64,000 bases of DNA from Candidatus Accumulibacter phosphatis (GTDB taxonomy: Bacteria > Pseudomonadota > Gammaproteobacteria > Burkholderiales > Rhodocyclaceae), in NCBI RefSeq assembly GCF_012939955.1, contig NZ_SPMY01000019.1:65782-129781 (forward strand), read 5' to 3'. Positions 28,751 through 37,222 of the stretch are shown here, piece after piece; within the stretch, counting starts at the first letter, position 1, and each line of letters opens with the position of its first letter. The notes beneath the pieces were generated by a model. The model was not told the DNA's origin. It saw only the letters and a list, made by a program, of their open reading frames with translations, and made no database searches. A program made the translations under genes and the position numbers.

Positions 28751-28810
28751 CGACAACTCTCCTCAATCGTTAATGTGATAGTCGCGCAACAGCTTGCCAT
28801 CGGCCGTATG

Positions 28811-29311
28811 TCAGTGCAGGTCTTTCACTTTCAGGCGCGGCAAACGGAGGACTTCGACCCCCTCCTCACGCAATGCCTCATATTCCTCGTCGCTCGCCTG
28901 CCCCCGAATCGAGCGCTCCGGCGTCTCCAGGTAGTGGATCTTTCTGGCCTCTTCGGCGAAGTGCTCGCCGACGTCCTCGCAATTGGCAAGCAGCATGGTC
29001 GTCAGTTGTTGAAGGGAGGAACGCGCGCCGGCACGCGGATCGATCGCCGGCGACGACGGAACGGGAGCGGCGACTGTCGCACTTGACGCGGCTGACATGG
29101 GTGGCATGGGTGGCATGGGTGACGGAGCCACTTCCGAACCCTTCGACTGACGACCCACATGCAGCGCCGACGGCACCCGACGAACCTGCAGCGAACCACA
29201 GTCCGGGCAGCTGATCAGCGAACGCAATGACTGGCTGTCGAAATCCTCGCGCGACTGGAACCAGCCTTCGAAGCGATGCTCGTGCTGACAGGAAAGATCG
29301 AAAATGATCAT
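28811..29311 (-). CDS. DUF1178 family protein with zinc-ribbon-like N-terminus
   Basis: 166 residues. The N-terminus MIIFDLSCQHEHRFEGWFQSREDF with a following SCPDCGS motif is the DUF1178 pattern, with Cys/His pairs that could hold zinc as in FmdB-type proteins. A low-complexity linker rich in Pro, Met, Ser and Ala (about residues 63-93) separates it from a charged helical C-terminal half (SLQQLTTMLLANCEDVGEHFAEEARKIHYLE...), which is conserved in the family. The ATG at 29311 gives the family N-terminus. Function is unknown. It runs in the same direction as the two tRNA genes upstream. Confidence 0.85.
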   Translation of the reverse strand: MIIFDLSCQHEHRFEGWFQSREDFDSQSLRSLISCPDCGSLQVRRVPSALHVGRQSKGSEVAPSPMPPMPPMSAASSATVAAPVPSSPAIDPRAGARSSLQQLTTMLLANCEDVGEHFAEEARKIHYLETPERSIRGQASDEEYEALREEGVEVLRLPRLKVKDLH

Positions 29312-29348
29312 CGGGAACCAGCGCAGAAAGCCTGCAGTAAAGGGATCG

Positions 29349-29432
29349 TGCCCGGAGCCGGGATCGAACCGGCACAGCCGCAAGGCCGAGAGATTTTAAG
29401 TCTCTTGTGTCTACCTATTCCACCATCCGGGC
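29349..29432 (-). tRNA. tRNA-Leu (anticodon UAA)
   Basis: Acceptor arms GCCCGGA / TCCGGGC pair fully, with discriminator A at 29349. The anticodon loop has TAA in CTTAAAA, there is a long variable arm typical of class II tRNAs, and the T arm contains GTTCGATCC. CCA is not encoded. Confidence 0.95.
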
Positions 29433-29467
29433 GATGCAAGCCATTATACCTGCCCCGAAATGAAAGA

Positions 29468-29496
29468 AAGGGAAAGTGCTTTACGCACTTTCCCTT
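29468..29496 (-). terminator. Hairpin between tRNA-Gly and tRNA-Leu
   Basis: Perfect 12-base arms AAGGGAAAGTGC / GCACTTTCCCTT around a 5-base loop, followed on the minus strand by a T-rich tail (TCTTTCATTTC). It lies just downstream of tRNA-Gly, and may end or process that transcript before tRNA-Leu. Confidence 0.55.
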
Positions 29497-29503
29497 CGAT
29501 ATC

Positions 29504-29579
29504 TGGAGCGGGAGAAGAGTCTCGAACTCTCGACCTATACCTTGGCAAGGTATCGCTCTACCAACTGAGCTACTCCCGC
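29504..29579 (-). tRNA. tRNA-Gly (anticodon GCC)
   Basis: Begins GCGGGAGTAGCTCAGTTGG with standard D arm. The anticodon stem ATACC/GGTAT encloses TTGCCAA, the T loop is GTTCGAGAC, acceptor pairing is complete, and CCA is encoded (29504-29506). Confidence 0.96.
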
Positions 29580-29772
29580 TTGGAAGCATTTCTGGTGCCG
29601 CTCGACGCGTCGGGAAGACCCGCTACGAATCGAAAGATTCGCGACCACCAGCGCCGCGCATTATCCGGATGCTTGCGGCTGCTGTCAACCCGCAACTCGT
29701 TTTCGACGACAGCGCCCTGCACTTTGCCAAGCGCGGCTGTCCAGGCTGGCAGCAGGCCCGCAGACCCACCGG

Positions 29773-30189
29773 CTAGGGCGTCGGCTCGGTCACGAAGGCG
29801 ATTTTCACCAGACCCGCACGCTGCGCGTCGGCAAGCACCTCGGTGACGCGCTCGTAGCGCGTTCCACGGTCGGCGCGCAGATGTAGTTCGGGCTGTCCGC
29901 CAGCGGCGTTGATGGCCAGGAAGCGCGCCGCCATGTCGCTGCGCTCGACCGCCTGGCCGTCGATGAAAACGTCACCGGCAGCGTCGATGGCCACCGACAA
30001 CACTTGCGGTGGATCATCGAGCCGGCTGGCATCGACGCGCGGCAGGTCGATCGGCAGGGCTTCGTGAAAGAGCGGTGCGGTGATGATGAAGATCACCAGC
30101 AGCACCAGCATCACGTCGACCAGCGGCGTGGTATTAATTTCTGCCATCGGCTGGCTGCTGCCACTGTTTTCGAATGAACCGAATGCCAT
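29773..30189 (-). CDS. exbD: Biopolymer transport protein ExbD
   Basis: 138-residue inner membrane protein. One transmembrane helix, about residues 22-42 (PLVDVMLVLLVIFIITAPLF), carries the essential proton-handling Asp in PLVD. A periplasmic domain follows with IDLPRVDASRLDD and HLRADRGTRYERVTEVLADAQRAGL. With ExbB it forms the proton motor that drives TonB. It is the last gene of tonB-exbB-exbD, 17 bases after exbB. Confidence 0.93.
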   Translation of the reverse strand: MAFGSFENSGSSQPMAEINTTPLVDVMLVLLVIFIITAPLFHEALPIDLPRVDASRLDDPPQVLSVAIDAAGDVFIDGQAVERSDMAARFLAINAAGGQPELHLRADRGTRYERVTEVLADAQRAGLVKIAFVTEPTP

Positions 30190-30206
30190 GCTGCCCTCCC
30201 CCTTGT

Positions 30207-30941
30207 TCAGGCGCTACGCCCGGCACGAACGGCGCCCAGATCGACCAGCTTGTCACCCGGCCGGCCACGCAGACCGGTGGTCAGGTAGGCGTGCAGGTCA
30301 TGCGCAAAGCCGTCCAGGCGCGCCAGCGTCAGGCGATTGCCGCGGGTGAAGGCGTTGTAGGCGAGCACCGCAGGAATCGCCACGAAGAGGCCACCGGCGG
30401 TCATGATCAGCGCCTCACCGACCGGGCCGGCAACTTTGTCGAGGACCACCTGGGTGGCGCCCGAGAGACCGACCAGAGCGTGGTAGATACCCCAGACAGT
30501 CCCGAACAGGCCGATGAACGGCGCCGTCGAGCCCACCGAAGCCAGGAAGGTGAGTCCGGATTCGATGCTCGCCTGTGCTTCAACGATCTGGCTGCGCAGC
30601 GAGCGCGTGACAAACTCGCTGACGCTGACCCCGGCGCCGATGCCGCGATCGGAGTGCTGGTGGTGCAAGCCGGCGGCGTTGGCACCGGCAACCGCCATGC
30701 TGGTGAAGATGCCGGTGCGATCCTCCAGCCGGATCGCCTCGATCGCCGCCGGCAGGCTAGGCGCACCCCAGAACGAAGCCAGTGCGCGCGCATGACAACG
30801 CTTGGCCTGCCAGACCGCGTAGGCTTTGCTGGCAATCACATACCAGCTGAGCACTGACAGCAACACCAACAGTGTGGCCACCGAATGCGTCACCACATCG
30901 CCCTGTGCCCAGAACTGCGCCAATCCCAACTCCATTCGCAT
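30207..30941 (-). CDS. exbB: Biopolymer transport protein ExbB (MotA/TolQ/ExbB)
   Basis: 244-residue inner membrane channel subunit with three hydrophobic segments at about 20-40, 130-155 and 170-195. The family core is LTFLASVGSTAPFIGLFGTVWGIYHALVGLS and VGEALIMTAGGLFVAIPAVLAYNAFTR. The ATG at 30941 (MRMELGLAQFW) is chosen for its GGAAGAGA leader; the ATG two codons later is possible. It sits 20 bases after tonB. Together with ExbD it energises the TonB-dependent receptor at 13593 and any others in the genome. Confidence 0.93.
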   Translation of the reverse strand: MRMELGLAQFWAQGDVVTHSVATLLVLLSVLSWYVIASKAYAVWQAKRCHARALASFWGAPSLPAAIEAIRLEDRTGIFTSMAVAGANAAGLHHQHSDRGIGAGVSVSEFVTRSLRSQIVEAQASIESGLTFLASVGSTAPFIGLFGTVWGIYHALVGLSGATQVVLDKVAGPVGEALIMTAGGLFVAIPAVLAYNAFTRGNRLTLARLDGFAHDLHAYLTTGLRGRPGDKLVDLGAVRAGRSA

Positions 30942-30961
30942 AGTCTCTTCCACTTCCCTGT

Positions 30962-31738
30962 TCAACCCTTGAGCGTGAATTGTAGCGGTACCAGCACTGA
31001 CGACTCGATGGCCGTCGCGCCGCGCCTGGCGGGGACGAATCGCCAACGTTCGACAGCCGCCCTGGCCGCTTCGTCGAGGCGTCGAAAACCGCTCGCCTGT
31101 TTGATCTCGACGCTCAGCGGCAGGCCCTCGGCGCTGACCATGACGCGCAGAACGACACGCCCCTCCTCACCCATTCGCCGCGAAGCCGCCGGATAGACGG
31201 GAGGCGGGTTGCGCAGATAGTCGGCGTCGAATCGCGCCCCAACCGCTGGCAGAGGCGCCGCAAGCGCCAGCGGTGATGCCACTGCCGCCGACGCTGCTGG
31301 CGGCGCGACGGCGAATGGAGTCGCCGCAACTGCCGTAGGCGCCGCCGTCAGTAGCGCCGGCGGCGTTGGCAATAGCTTCTTCGCAGGCGCCGGCAATGCG
31401 CGCGCCGCCTTCTGCTGGTGGAGCTTTCGCGGCGCTTTGACGGGTGCTGGCAGCGCCACCGCGGCTGGCGGTTCAAGCGCCTTGGCCACCTTTGGCGGTT
31501 CGACCGTCCTGCTTTCTTCGACTTTTGCCCGCGCCGGGGCGAGTTCCAGGACGCGCACGGTCAGCACCGGCAAGGGCTCCGGAGGGGTGTGCCCGCTGAC
31601 CATTCCAAAAGCGAGAAACAGGCCGCTGAGGTGCACGCCCAGGACCAGCAGGACGAGCACAGCCAGCCTCCAGAAAGGCGGCCTGCGCTCTTCCGGCAGT
31701 TCGAAGTACCCTGCTGTGCCATGCACCTGGCCCGACAT
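30962..31738 (-). CDS. tonB: TonB family energy-transducing protein
   Basis: 258 residues: a short cytoplasmic tail, one membrane helix (about 23-45, FWRLAVLVLLVLGVHLSGLFLAF), a long Ala/Pro/Lys-rich periplasmic spacer (about 50-165), and the C-terminal TonB fold with PVYPAASRRMGEEGRVVLRVMV and DEAARAAVERWRFVPARRG. It couples the ExbBD motor to outer membrane receptors. The ATG at 31738 has GGAG 9 bases upstream; a TTG at 31756 is less likely. It is the first gene of the tonB-exbB-exbD operon. Confidence 0.92.
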   Translation of the reverse strand: MSGQVHGTAGYFELPEERRPPFWRLAVLVLLVLGVHLSGLFLAFGMVSGHTPPEPLPVLTVRVLELAPARAKVEESRTVEPPKVAKALEPPAAVALPAPVKAPRKLHQQKAARALPAPAKKLLPTPPALLTAAPTAVAATPFAVAPPAASAAVASPLALAAPLPAVGARFDADYLRNPPPVYPAASRRMGEEGRVVLRVMVSAEGLPLSVEIKQASGFRRLDEAARAAVERWRFVPARRGATAIESSVLVPLQFTLKG

Positions 31739-31765
31739 TTCGCCCAACTCCGCCAACTCTGCCTA

Positions 31766-31783
31766 GCTCAGTGAGCACTGAGC
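31766..31783. promoter_or_regulatory. Palindrome upstream of tonB
   Basis: GCTCAGTG and CACTGAGC are perfect arms around AG, 28 bases before the tonB ATG. It has no following T-run, so it is more likely an operator than a terminator. The binding protein is unknown. Confidence 0.4.
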
Positions 31784-32490
31784 GGTGCTCGAAAGGGCGT
31801 CATTGTAAGCCGCCCCAGCAACATCCGGATGCGGCATTTTGTCTCGGTAGAGGCGCTCGCCGTCCGGGAAAGCCAGTGCCGGCAGCACTTCGTTTGCCGG
31901 CAGCCGCCATTGTGCCTATGATTCTGCTTCGCGACGTCGAGAAAAAAACGAGTGCCTTGCCGGCCGCCAGCGAGGCACGGAGAAAATGAACCAATGCGGG
32001 GGGAAGCAGGCGGATGCAGAAGCTGGGCCGTATGCCAGCCTCCTGAACGTGACGCCGCCCGCCCTGTTACGACGGAGCAAGAGCAACGGCGGGGTTTTTC
32101 CCTTCGCAAGTGTCTATAGCGTGATCGAAGGACGAAAAGAGGTCAAAGTGCAGGGATCGAGTGAGATGTTGATCCGGGGAAACGACTATCCGCTCAAATC
32201 CGCCGAGCGCTCCTTCGAGAGGCAACACAACGCCAATTCCCATGTCCGTGGACGCCTGTTCGCGCTGATCGATTACCTCAACCGCATGCAGCAGAAGTAG
32301 GCGCTGCACTGCCACTTGCAAACGAATCGCCTCGCTATGCCGCTCGCCACCCAGCACTCCACGTATGGGTACCGGCCGCCGACGTTGCGGAGCCATGCTC
32401 GCGACTTGGCAAGCGCAAAGGGTATGAAATCCTGCACAATGCCGGCCTTTCCCCCCGGGCCGCGACGACTTCGCGGCAGGAAGTGCCAAA
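31784..32490. other. 707-base region with no confident gene
   Basis: Between tonB and the EamA transporter. It contains one weak open frame (31986-32300), described separately, and overlapping frames on the other strand with no family features. The stretch from 32301 to 32490 shows nothing recognisable apart from the leader of the EamA gene. Confidence 0.4.
31986..32300 (+). CDS. Doubtful 104-residue hypothetical protein
   Basis: Opens with ATG at 31986 (MNQCGGKQADAEAG). The middle part, VIEGRKEVKVQGSSEMLIRGNDYPL, faintly recalls the cupin-like N-terminal domain of AraC-type regulators, but no other part of such a protein is present. Codon use is less GC-biased at third positions than in neighbours. 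It may be a gene fragment or chance frame. No partner genes indicate a role. Confidence 0.25.
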   Translation: MNQCGGKQADAEAGPYASLLNVTPPALLRRSKSNGGVFPFASVYSVIEGRKEVKVQGSSEMLIRGNDYPLKSAERSFERQHNANSHVRGRLFALIDYLNRMQQK

Positions 32491-33411
32491 ATGTCGCACC
32501 GCCGTGCTGTTGCTCTGATGGTCCTGGCCACGCTGCTGTGGAGCATCGCCGGCGTTGTCGCTCGCCAGCTCGATAACGCTGCCAGCTTCGAGATCACCTT
32601 CTGGCGCAGCCTCTTCGCGGCGCTGGCTTTGAGTGTGGCGCTGACGCTCATGCGCGGGCCGGGAATGTGGCGTGGTCTGGCGAAAGCGCGCTGGCCGGTC
32701 TGGTTCTCGGGCCTGTGCTGGTCGGTGATGGCCACCGCTTTCATGCTCGCGATAAGCCTGACCACGGTCGCCAACGTGCTCATCAGCATGGCCATCACCC
32801 CGCTGATGACCGCCCTGTTCGCACGCATTTTCCTGCAGCACCGGCTGCCGGCCAGAACCTGGGTGGCAATTGGCGTGGCTGGCGTGGGCATCGCCGGGAT
32901 GTTCTGGAAGGACGCGGGCACTGGCCTGTCATTGACCGGAAGCATCGTCGCGATGGCTGTCCCGCTGGCCGCCGCGCTCAACTTCACGATGCTGCAGCAC
33001 GTCGGCCAGGGCCAGGGCGAACCGGCAAATGGCCCGCGCCACGACATGTTGCCAGCGGTGCTGATCGGCACCATCCTGTCGGCGGCGTTCACCTTGCCAC
33101 TGGCCTACCCCTTGCAGGCGTCGGCACACGATCTCCAACTGCTGGCCTTGCTGGGCAGCGTTCAACTGGCGCTTCCCTGCCTGATGGTGGTACGCCTGTC
33201 GCGCCAGCTAGCGGCACCCGAGATCGCCCTGCTCGGCCTGCTCGAAGTGCTTTTCGGCATCAGCTGGGCGTGGCTCGGTGCCGGCGAAACGCCGCATGCG
33301 AGCACGCTGATCGGCGGCGCACTGGTCCTCGCTGCGCTGATCACCAACGAGGCGCTGGCCTTGCTCGGTCGCGGCGCGCAACGGGCGCGCAACGGTCATG
33401 CCAGGGAGTGA
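32491..33411 (+). CDS. EamA family (drug/metabolite) transporter
   Basis: 306-residue integral membrane protein with ten predicted hydrophobic segments arranged as two EamA repeats. The first starts at residue 8 (ALMVLATLLWSIAGVVARQL) and contains FWRSLFAALAL. The second starts near residue 150 and contains the terminal block IALLGLLEVLFGISWAWLGAGETPHASTLIGGALVLAAL. Members export small metabolites or amino acids; the substrate cannot be inferred. It is convergent with the aspartate racemase gene. Confidence 0.88.
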   Translation: MSHRRAVALMVLATLLWSIAGVVARQLDNAASFEITFWRSLFAALALSVALTLMRGPGMWRGLAKARWPVWFSGLCWSVMATAFMLAISLTTVANVLISMAITPLMTALFARIFLQHRLPARTWVAIGVAGVGIAGMFWKDAGTGLSLTGSIVAMAVPLAAALNFTMLQHVGQGQGEPANGPRHDMLPAVLIGTILSAAFTLPLAYPLQASAHDLQLLALLGSVQLALPCLMVVRLSRQLAAPEIALLGLLEVLFGISWAWLGAGETPHASTLIGGALVLAALITNEALALLGRGAQRARNGHARE

Positions 33412-33429
33412 AGTGCCTGATCAGGGAAG

Positions 33430-34140
33430 TCAGGGAAATGACTGGCGGTCGGCAAGCGCATATTCCGCCGCTGTCGTGGCGTGAATGCGCGTCGTGTCGA
33501 AGAGCGGTACGGCTGCATCCGCAGCATTGACCAGGAGCGAAATCTCGGTGCAGCCGAGAATTACCGCCTGCGCGCCCTTCGCCACCAGCCGGCTGATGAT
33601 GCGCCGGTACTCGTCGCGCGACGCATCGCGCAGCTGGCCGGCGCACAGTTCGTCGTAGATCACGCGATGGACGATTTCGCGGTCGGCCGCGTCGGGCAGC
33701 ACGACATCGATCCCCTGCCGTTGCTGGAGCCGTTCCCGGTAAAAGACCTGCTCCATCGTGAAACGCGTGCCGAGCAGGCCGACCCGGGAAAAACCCGCAC
33801 GCTGGATTTCGTCTGCCGTCGGGTCGGCAATATGGAGCAGGGGCAGTGCGACGGCAGCCTCGATGGCCGGCGCAACACGGTGCATGGTGTTGGTACACAA
33901 GACGAGGAAATCGGCACCGGCCGCGTCGAGCGACTGCGCAGCTTGCGCCATCAAGGCGCCGGCCGCGCTCCAGTCACCGCGACGCTGGAGTTCCTCCAAC
34001 GGCTGGAAATCAACGCTGCAGAGCAGCAGCGGCGCCGAATGCAGGCCACCGAGTCGTTCCTGCACGGTTTCATTAATGATCCGATAGTAGGGAATCGTCG
34101 ACTGCCAACTCATGCCGCCGATCAGGCCGATAGTTTTCAC
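33430..34140 (-). CDS. Aspartate/glutamate racemase family protein
   Basis: 236 residues, PLP-independent racemase of the Asp/Glu racemase family. The start MKTIGLIGGMSWQSTIPYYRIIN is typical. The two catalytic cysteines are in LVLCTNTMHR (about residue 82) and AVILGCTEISLLV (about residue 196). It would interconvert L- and D-aspartate or a related acid in the cytosol. The ATG at 34140 gives the canonical N-terminus. It is a single gene, convergent with the EamA transporter. Confidence 0.9.
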   Translation of the reverse strand: MKTIGLIGGMSWQSTIPYYRIINETVQERLGGLHSAPLLLCSVDFQPLEELQRRGDWSAAGALMAQAAQSLDAAGADFLVLCTNTMHRVAPAIEAAVALPLLHIADPTADEIQRAGFSRVGLLGTRFTMEQVFYRERLQQRQGIDVVLPDAADREIVHRVIYDELCAGQLRDASRDEYRRIISRLVAKGAQAVILGCTEISLLVNAADAAVPLFDTTRIHATTAAEYALADRQSFP

Positions 34141-34578
34141 GCGATTTCCTCCAAACTCCCTCCAGCCTCTTCATTCTCAACAGCGGCGACTCAGATCGCC
34201 ATCGTTGCCGGTAGTCCACAAGTTCTGCTGCCGATCCCGGCTGAGCCCATTGTCGCCGGCCTGGCGACGAACCGCCATGTTGAAGCCACCGCGAGAGCCC
34301 GTTCGCGGCGACGCGGCGGGAAATTTCCTTGAGCTGCTGCTGCAGAATGACCGACAATGATTAACCTGAATCAAGGCAACAGGCCGGCGCGCTCCGGACA
34401 ATGCCAGCCTGAGCGCAGGATGTCGGCCACGGCGGGCGACGATAGACAAGCCGCTTGCCGACCGAAAAACCGCCGCGCCAGCCGCGCCGCCGCCGCCGCA
34501 CCCACGGGCGACGAACAACTGGCCAACGCCGCCCTCTTCACTCTGCACAACAGACTTTCGCGACAAGCAAAGACGACC
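34141..34578. other. 438-base intergenic region without a confident gene
   Basis: Divergent space between the racemase and the sco gene. Open frames on both strands here are Arg/Ala-rich and show no family features, and the frame leading into sco lacks a signal peptide until the ATG at 34579. No clear promoter motif was found. Confidence 0.4.
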
Positions 34579-35160
34579 ATGAAAATCCTTTCGACGCTGA
34601 TCCTGTCCATCACCCTGCTGCTCTCGGCGTGTTCTCAGCCCGTGGCTTTCAAGTCCAGCGACATCACCGGCGTCGATTGGGGCAAGACCCTGAGTTTGAC
34701 CGACCACAACGGCAAGCCGCGCCAGCTGGCGGATTTCAAGGGGCAGGCGATCGTTCTCTTCTTCGGTTATACCCAGTGTCCCGACGTTTGCCCGACGACA
34801 CTGCTGGCGATGCGTGACGTGCTCAAGCGTCTCGGCGACAGCGCCAGTCGCGTGCAAGTCCTTTTCGTCACCCTCGACCCGGAGCGGGATACCGCGCAAC
34901 TGCTGTCCGGCTACGTCACCGCCTTCGATCCGAGCTTCATCGGCCTGCGCGGCGACGACGCCGCCACCGCTGTCGCCGCCAAGGAATTCAAGGTCTTCTC
35001 CGTCAAACAGGCCGGCAGCACGCCCGACACCTATTCTATCGACCACAGTACCGGCAGCTACGTCTTTGACCCGCAGGGCAAGCTACGGCTGCTGGTCCGC
35101 CACGGCGAGCCCGCCGACAGCGTCGCCGCCGACATCAAGCGGCTACTCGATGGTCAATGA
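34579..35160 (+). CDS. SCO1/SenC family copper chaperone (lipoprotein)
   Basis: 193 residues. It has a lipoprotein signal with lipobox LSAC at Cys18 and a thioredoxin-like domain with the copper site FGYTQCPDVCPTT (CxxxC) and distal His in YSIDHSTGSYVFDPQG. It delivers copper to the CuA centre of heme-copper oxidase subunit II or keeps its cysteines reduced, in the periplasm. The ATG at 34579 starts the signal peptide. It heads a group with a YdbL-like pseudogene and a PCuAC chaperone, near two CtaA genes and the oxidase genes at 38.6-41 kb. Confidence 0.9.
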   Translation: MKILSTLILSITLLLSACSQPVAFKSSDITGVDWGKTLSLTDHNGKPRQLADFKGQAIVLFFGYTQCPDVCPTTLLAMRDVLKRLGDSASRVQVLFVTLDPERDTAQLLSGYVTAFDPSFIGLRGDDAATAVAAKEFKVFSVKQAGSTPDTYSIDHSTGSYVFDPQGKLRLLVRHGEPADSVAADIKRLLDGQ

Positions 35161-35178
35161 TCGTTCAGGAAAAATGAT

Positions 35179-35607
35179 ATGAAACGCCTTCTCGCGCTAC
35201 TGCTCCTCACTTTTCTATCACTGCCGCTCGCGGCGGCACCGCCCAGCGCGGAGATCAATCTCGATATCGGCACACCGCCGGTGATCCTGGTCAAGCACAC
35301 CCTCGCCCAGCGAGGCTCGCGACTGGTCTATTTTTTTGGATCCCGGTGTCATCGGTCTGGGTTACGACGGCATGATCAAGGTGCGTGACGACAGTAGACT
35401 CAACCTGCCGCAACTCCAGGTCGTCGGAAAACTCATTGACCAGGAAAACCCGGACCGCAATTCGCTGATCTACGCGATCGCCGAAGGCACGGCGGGCAGC
35501 AGTTCGAGCCGGCCGTGCGCGCGGCGCAGATCAAGCGCTGGAAGGCGCAGTTCCACTCGGGCTGGTGGATCGAGGACGAGCAAGGCAACTGGAGCCAGAA
35601 ACCCTGA
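35179..35607 (+). pseudogene. YdbL-like (DUF1318) periplasmic protein gene with two frameshifts
   Basis: Begins in frame with a signal peptide (MKRLLALLLLTFLSLPLAAAPP) and TPPVILVKHTLAQRGSRLVYFF. At a T7 run (35331-35337) the frame shifts to DPGVIGLGYDGMIKVRDDSRLNLPQLQVVGKLIDQENPDR. Near 35496 it shifts back to GQQFEPAVRAAQIKRWKAQF and SGWWIEDEQGNWSQKP, stop at 35605. The joined product has the DUF1318 layout, including the YdbL-like C-terminal W-rich end. The two shifts cancel out. Either may be a base-call error, so the gene could be intact in the organism. Confidence 0.75.
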
Positions 35608-35702
35608 TTCCTTCATGCCGCGCCTGCGGCATCTTGTCGCATGAGGCAATACGGGCCGCCACTTATAATCAAGGCCTTTGCATGATGATGAAGGAGTACG
35701 GC

Positions 35703-36179
35703 TTGAAAGCAACACGAACTCAACTGGCGATGGCCTTCCTGTTCAGCCTGTCCGCAACGGCAGCGCTGGCCGCCGATGTCGAGGTCAAGGATGCCTGGAT
35801 ACGCGGAACGGTAACCGGCCAGCAGGCGACCGGCGCTTTCCTGGAAATCACCAGCAAGTCGGACGCGGCGCTCGTCGGCGCCGCCAGCCCGGCCGCGGCA
35901 GTCAGCGAAATCCACGAAATGAAGATGGACGGCGGGATCATGAAGATGCGCGCCGTCACCCGCCTCGAACTGCCGGCCGGCAAGCCGGTACAGCTGGCAC
36001 CCGGCGGCTACCATGTGATGCTGATGAAACTGAAGCAGCCGCTGAAGAAAGGCGAGTCGATCCCGCTGACGCTACAGGTCGAGGGCCCGGACAAAACCGT
36101 GCAAACGATCGAAGTTCAGGCCGCAGTACGCGACCTGACCGCCAGCGGCTCATCGGCGAGCGAACACAGCAAGCACTGA
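35703..36179 (+). CDS. Periplasmic copper chaperone PCuAC (DUF461)
   Basis: About 158 residues. A signal peptide (KATRTQLAMAFLFSLSATAALA) precedes a PCuAC domain with the copper motif pieces IHEMKMDGGIMKMR and GGYHVMLMKLKQPLKKG, matching H-M-X10-M...H-X-M. It takes copper to the CuA site together with Sco proteins. The start is placed at TTG 35703, because AAGGAG (35691-35696) is correctly spaced for it and the signal peptide begins there. Three ATG codons at 35682-35688 are alternative starts that would add seven residues. A His-rich tail (SEHSKH) could also bind copper. Confidence 0.88.
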   Translation: MKATRTQLAMAFLFSLSATAALAADVEVKDAWIRGTVTGQQATGAFLEITSKSDAALVGAASPAAAVSEIHEMKMDGGIMKMRAVTRLELPAGKPVQLAPGGYHVMLMKLKQPLKKGESIPLTLQVEGPDKTVQTIEVQAAVRDLTASGSSASEHSKH

Positions 36180-36280
36180 GCAGCCGCCCCTGAGTGTTTG
36201 CTGGCGTCGGGCGCAAGGCCGATCGGCGCGGGACGATGTCGCTGGACGGCAGCGTTGACACTTCGCCACGCGCCTGGCCC

Positions 36281-37222
36281 TCAGCGCCGCAGCAAGCTCA
36301 CTAGGGTAGCGAGCAGTACGGCCGCGCAGCAGGCATGCGCGATCGCCAGCCACAGACTGAAGCCGCTGATCACGGTCAGCGCCCCGAGCATCACCTGCGC
36401 GGGTAAAAGCAGCAGCAGCGCCATGGCTGCCTTGCGCGTCGCGCCATCGGCGAGCGCCTGCCAGGCAGCGCCGCCCAACAAGAGCAGCGTCAGCAAGGCA
36501 CTCCAGCGGTGCAGCAGATGCAGACTGATCCCCCCGGCTTCGCCCGCTGGCGGCGGCCCATTCAACGCCGCAAATACCTGCATGGCAGCCCAACCGTCTG
36601 CTGTCGGCCACCAGTGGCCCATACAATCCGGCAAGGACAAACAGGCCAGGGCTTCGTAACGGGCGCCGATCAGCGCACCGAGGATCAGCGTCAGCGACAG
36701 CGCAGCGCTACCGAGCTGTAGCAGCCGCCTTGGCGGCCCGGGTCGCGCCTTCACCGCCCTGCCGAGCATTGCTTCCGGGCGGCTGGCGAGCGCCACTCGC
36801 CACGAGAAACTCACCAGGCCAAGGCCGCCGAGGATGTTCAGGAAAGAAACCAGCACTAGCCGTGGATCGGAACTCCAGAAGCCGAGCACCGCCAACGCCA
36901 GCACCAGCAACACCAGGGCGCTTGCCGGACGTGCCGGCGACGGCAGCGACGGACGACGCCAGCACAGCCACGCCAGATGGCAGACCAGCAGTAGCGCCAG
37001 CGAGGCCGTAGCGCGATGCAGCAGGCGCAGCGGGCCGAAAGCCTGCGCCGGCGGCTCGCTGCTCAGCAGTTGCGCGTAGCAGGCGGGCCAGTCGGCACAG
37101 CCGAGACCGGCCGCTGCAAGGCGCAGCCAGGCGCTGAGCAGCACCACCAGCAGCGACAGCGCCGTCAGCCAACAGGCAATCGTCCGGATTTTCTGCAGTC
37201 GCAAAGCCTGGCTGGCAATCAA
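36281..37222 (-). CDS. CtaA/COX15-family heme A synthase paralogue
   Basis: About 313 residues with eight hydrophobic helices. The signature of the CtaA half is present: AWLRLAAAGLGCADWPACYAQ (with paired Cys in and before the motif region), LLHRATASLALLLV and LHLLHRWSALLTLL, each with heme-binding His. The start is uncertain: a TTG at 37222 overlaps the upstream ctaA stop as TTGA, while a GTG at 37270 would give a longer overlap. It differs strongly from the adjacent ctaA, so the two are not recent duplicates. Its role may be heme A formation or an assembly function. Confidence 0.8.
   Translation of the reverse strand: MIASQALRLQKIRTIACWLTALSLLVVLLSAWLRLAAAGLGCADWPACYAQLLSSEPPAQAFGPLRLLHRATASLALLLVCHLAWLCWRRPSLPSPARPASALVLLVLALAVLGFWSSDPRLVLVSFLNILGGLGLVSFSWRVALASRPEAMLGRAVKARPGPPRRLLQLGSAALSLTLILGALIGARYEALACLSLPDCMGHWWPTADGWAAMQVFAALNGPPPAGEAGGISLHLLHRWSALLTLLLLGGAAWQALADGATRKAAMALLLLLPAQVMLGALTVISGFSLWLAIAHACCAAVLLATLVSLLRR

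Noticed and set aside
31986-32300. AraC-type regulator
   Set aside because: Only a faint match to the N-terminal cupin; no helix-turn-helix region exists.
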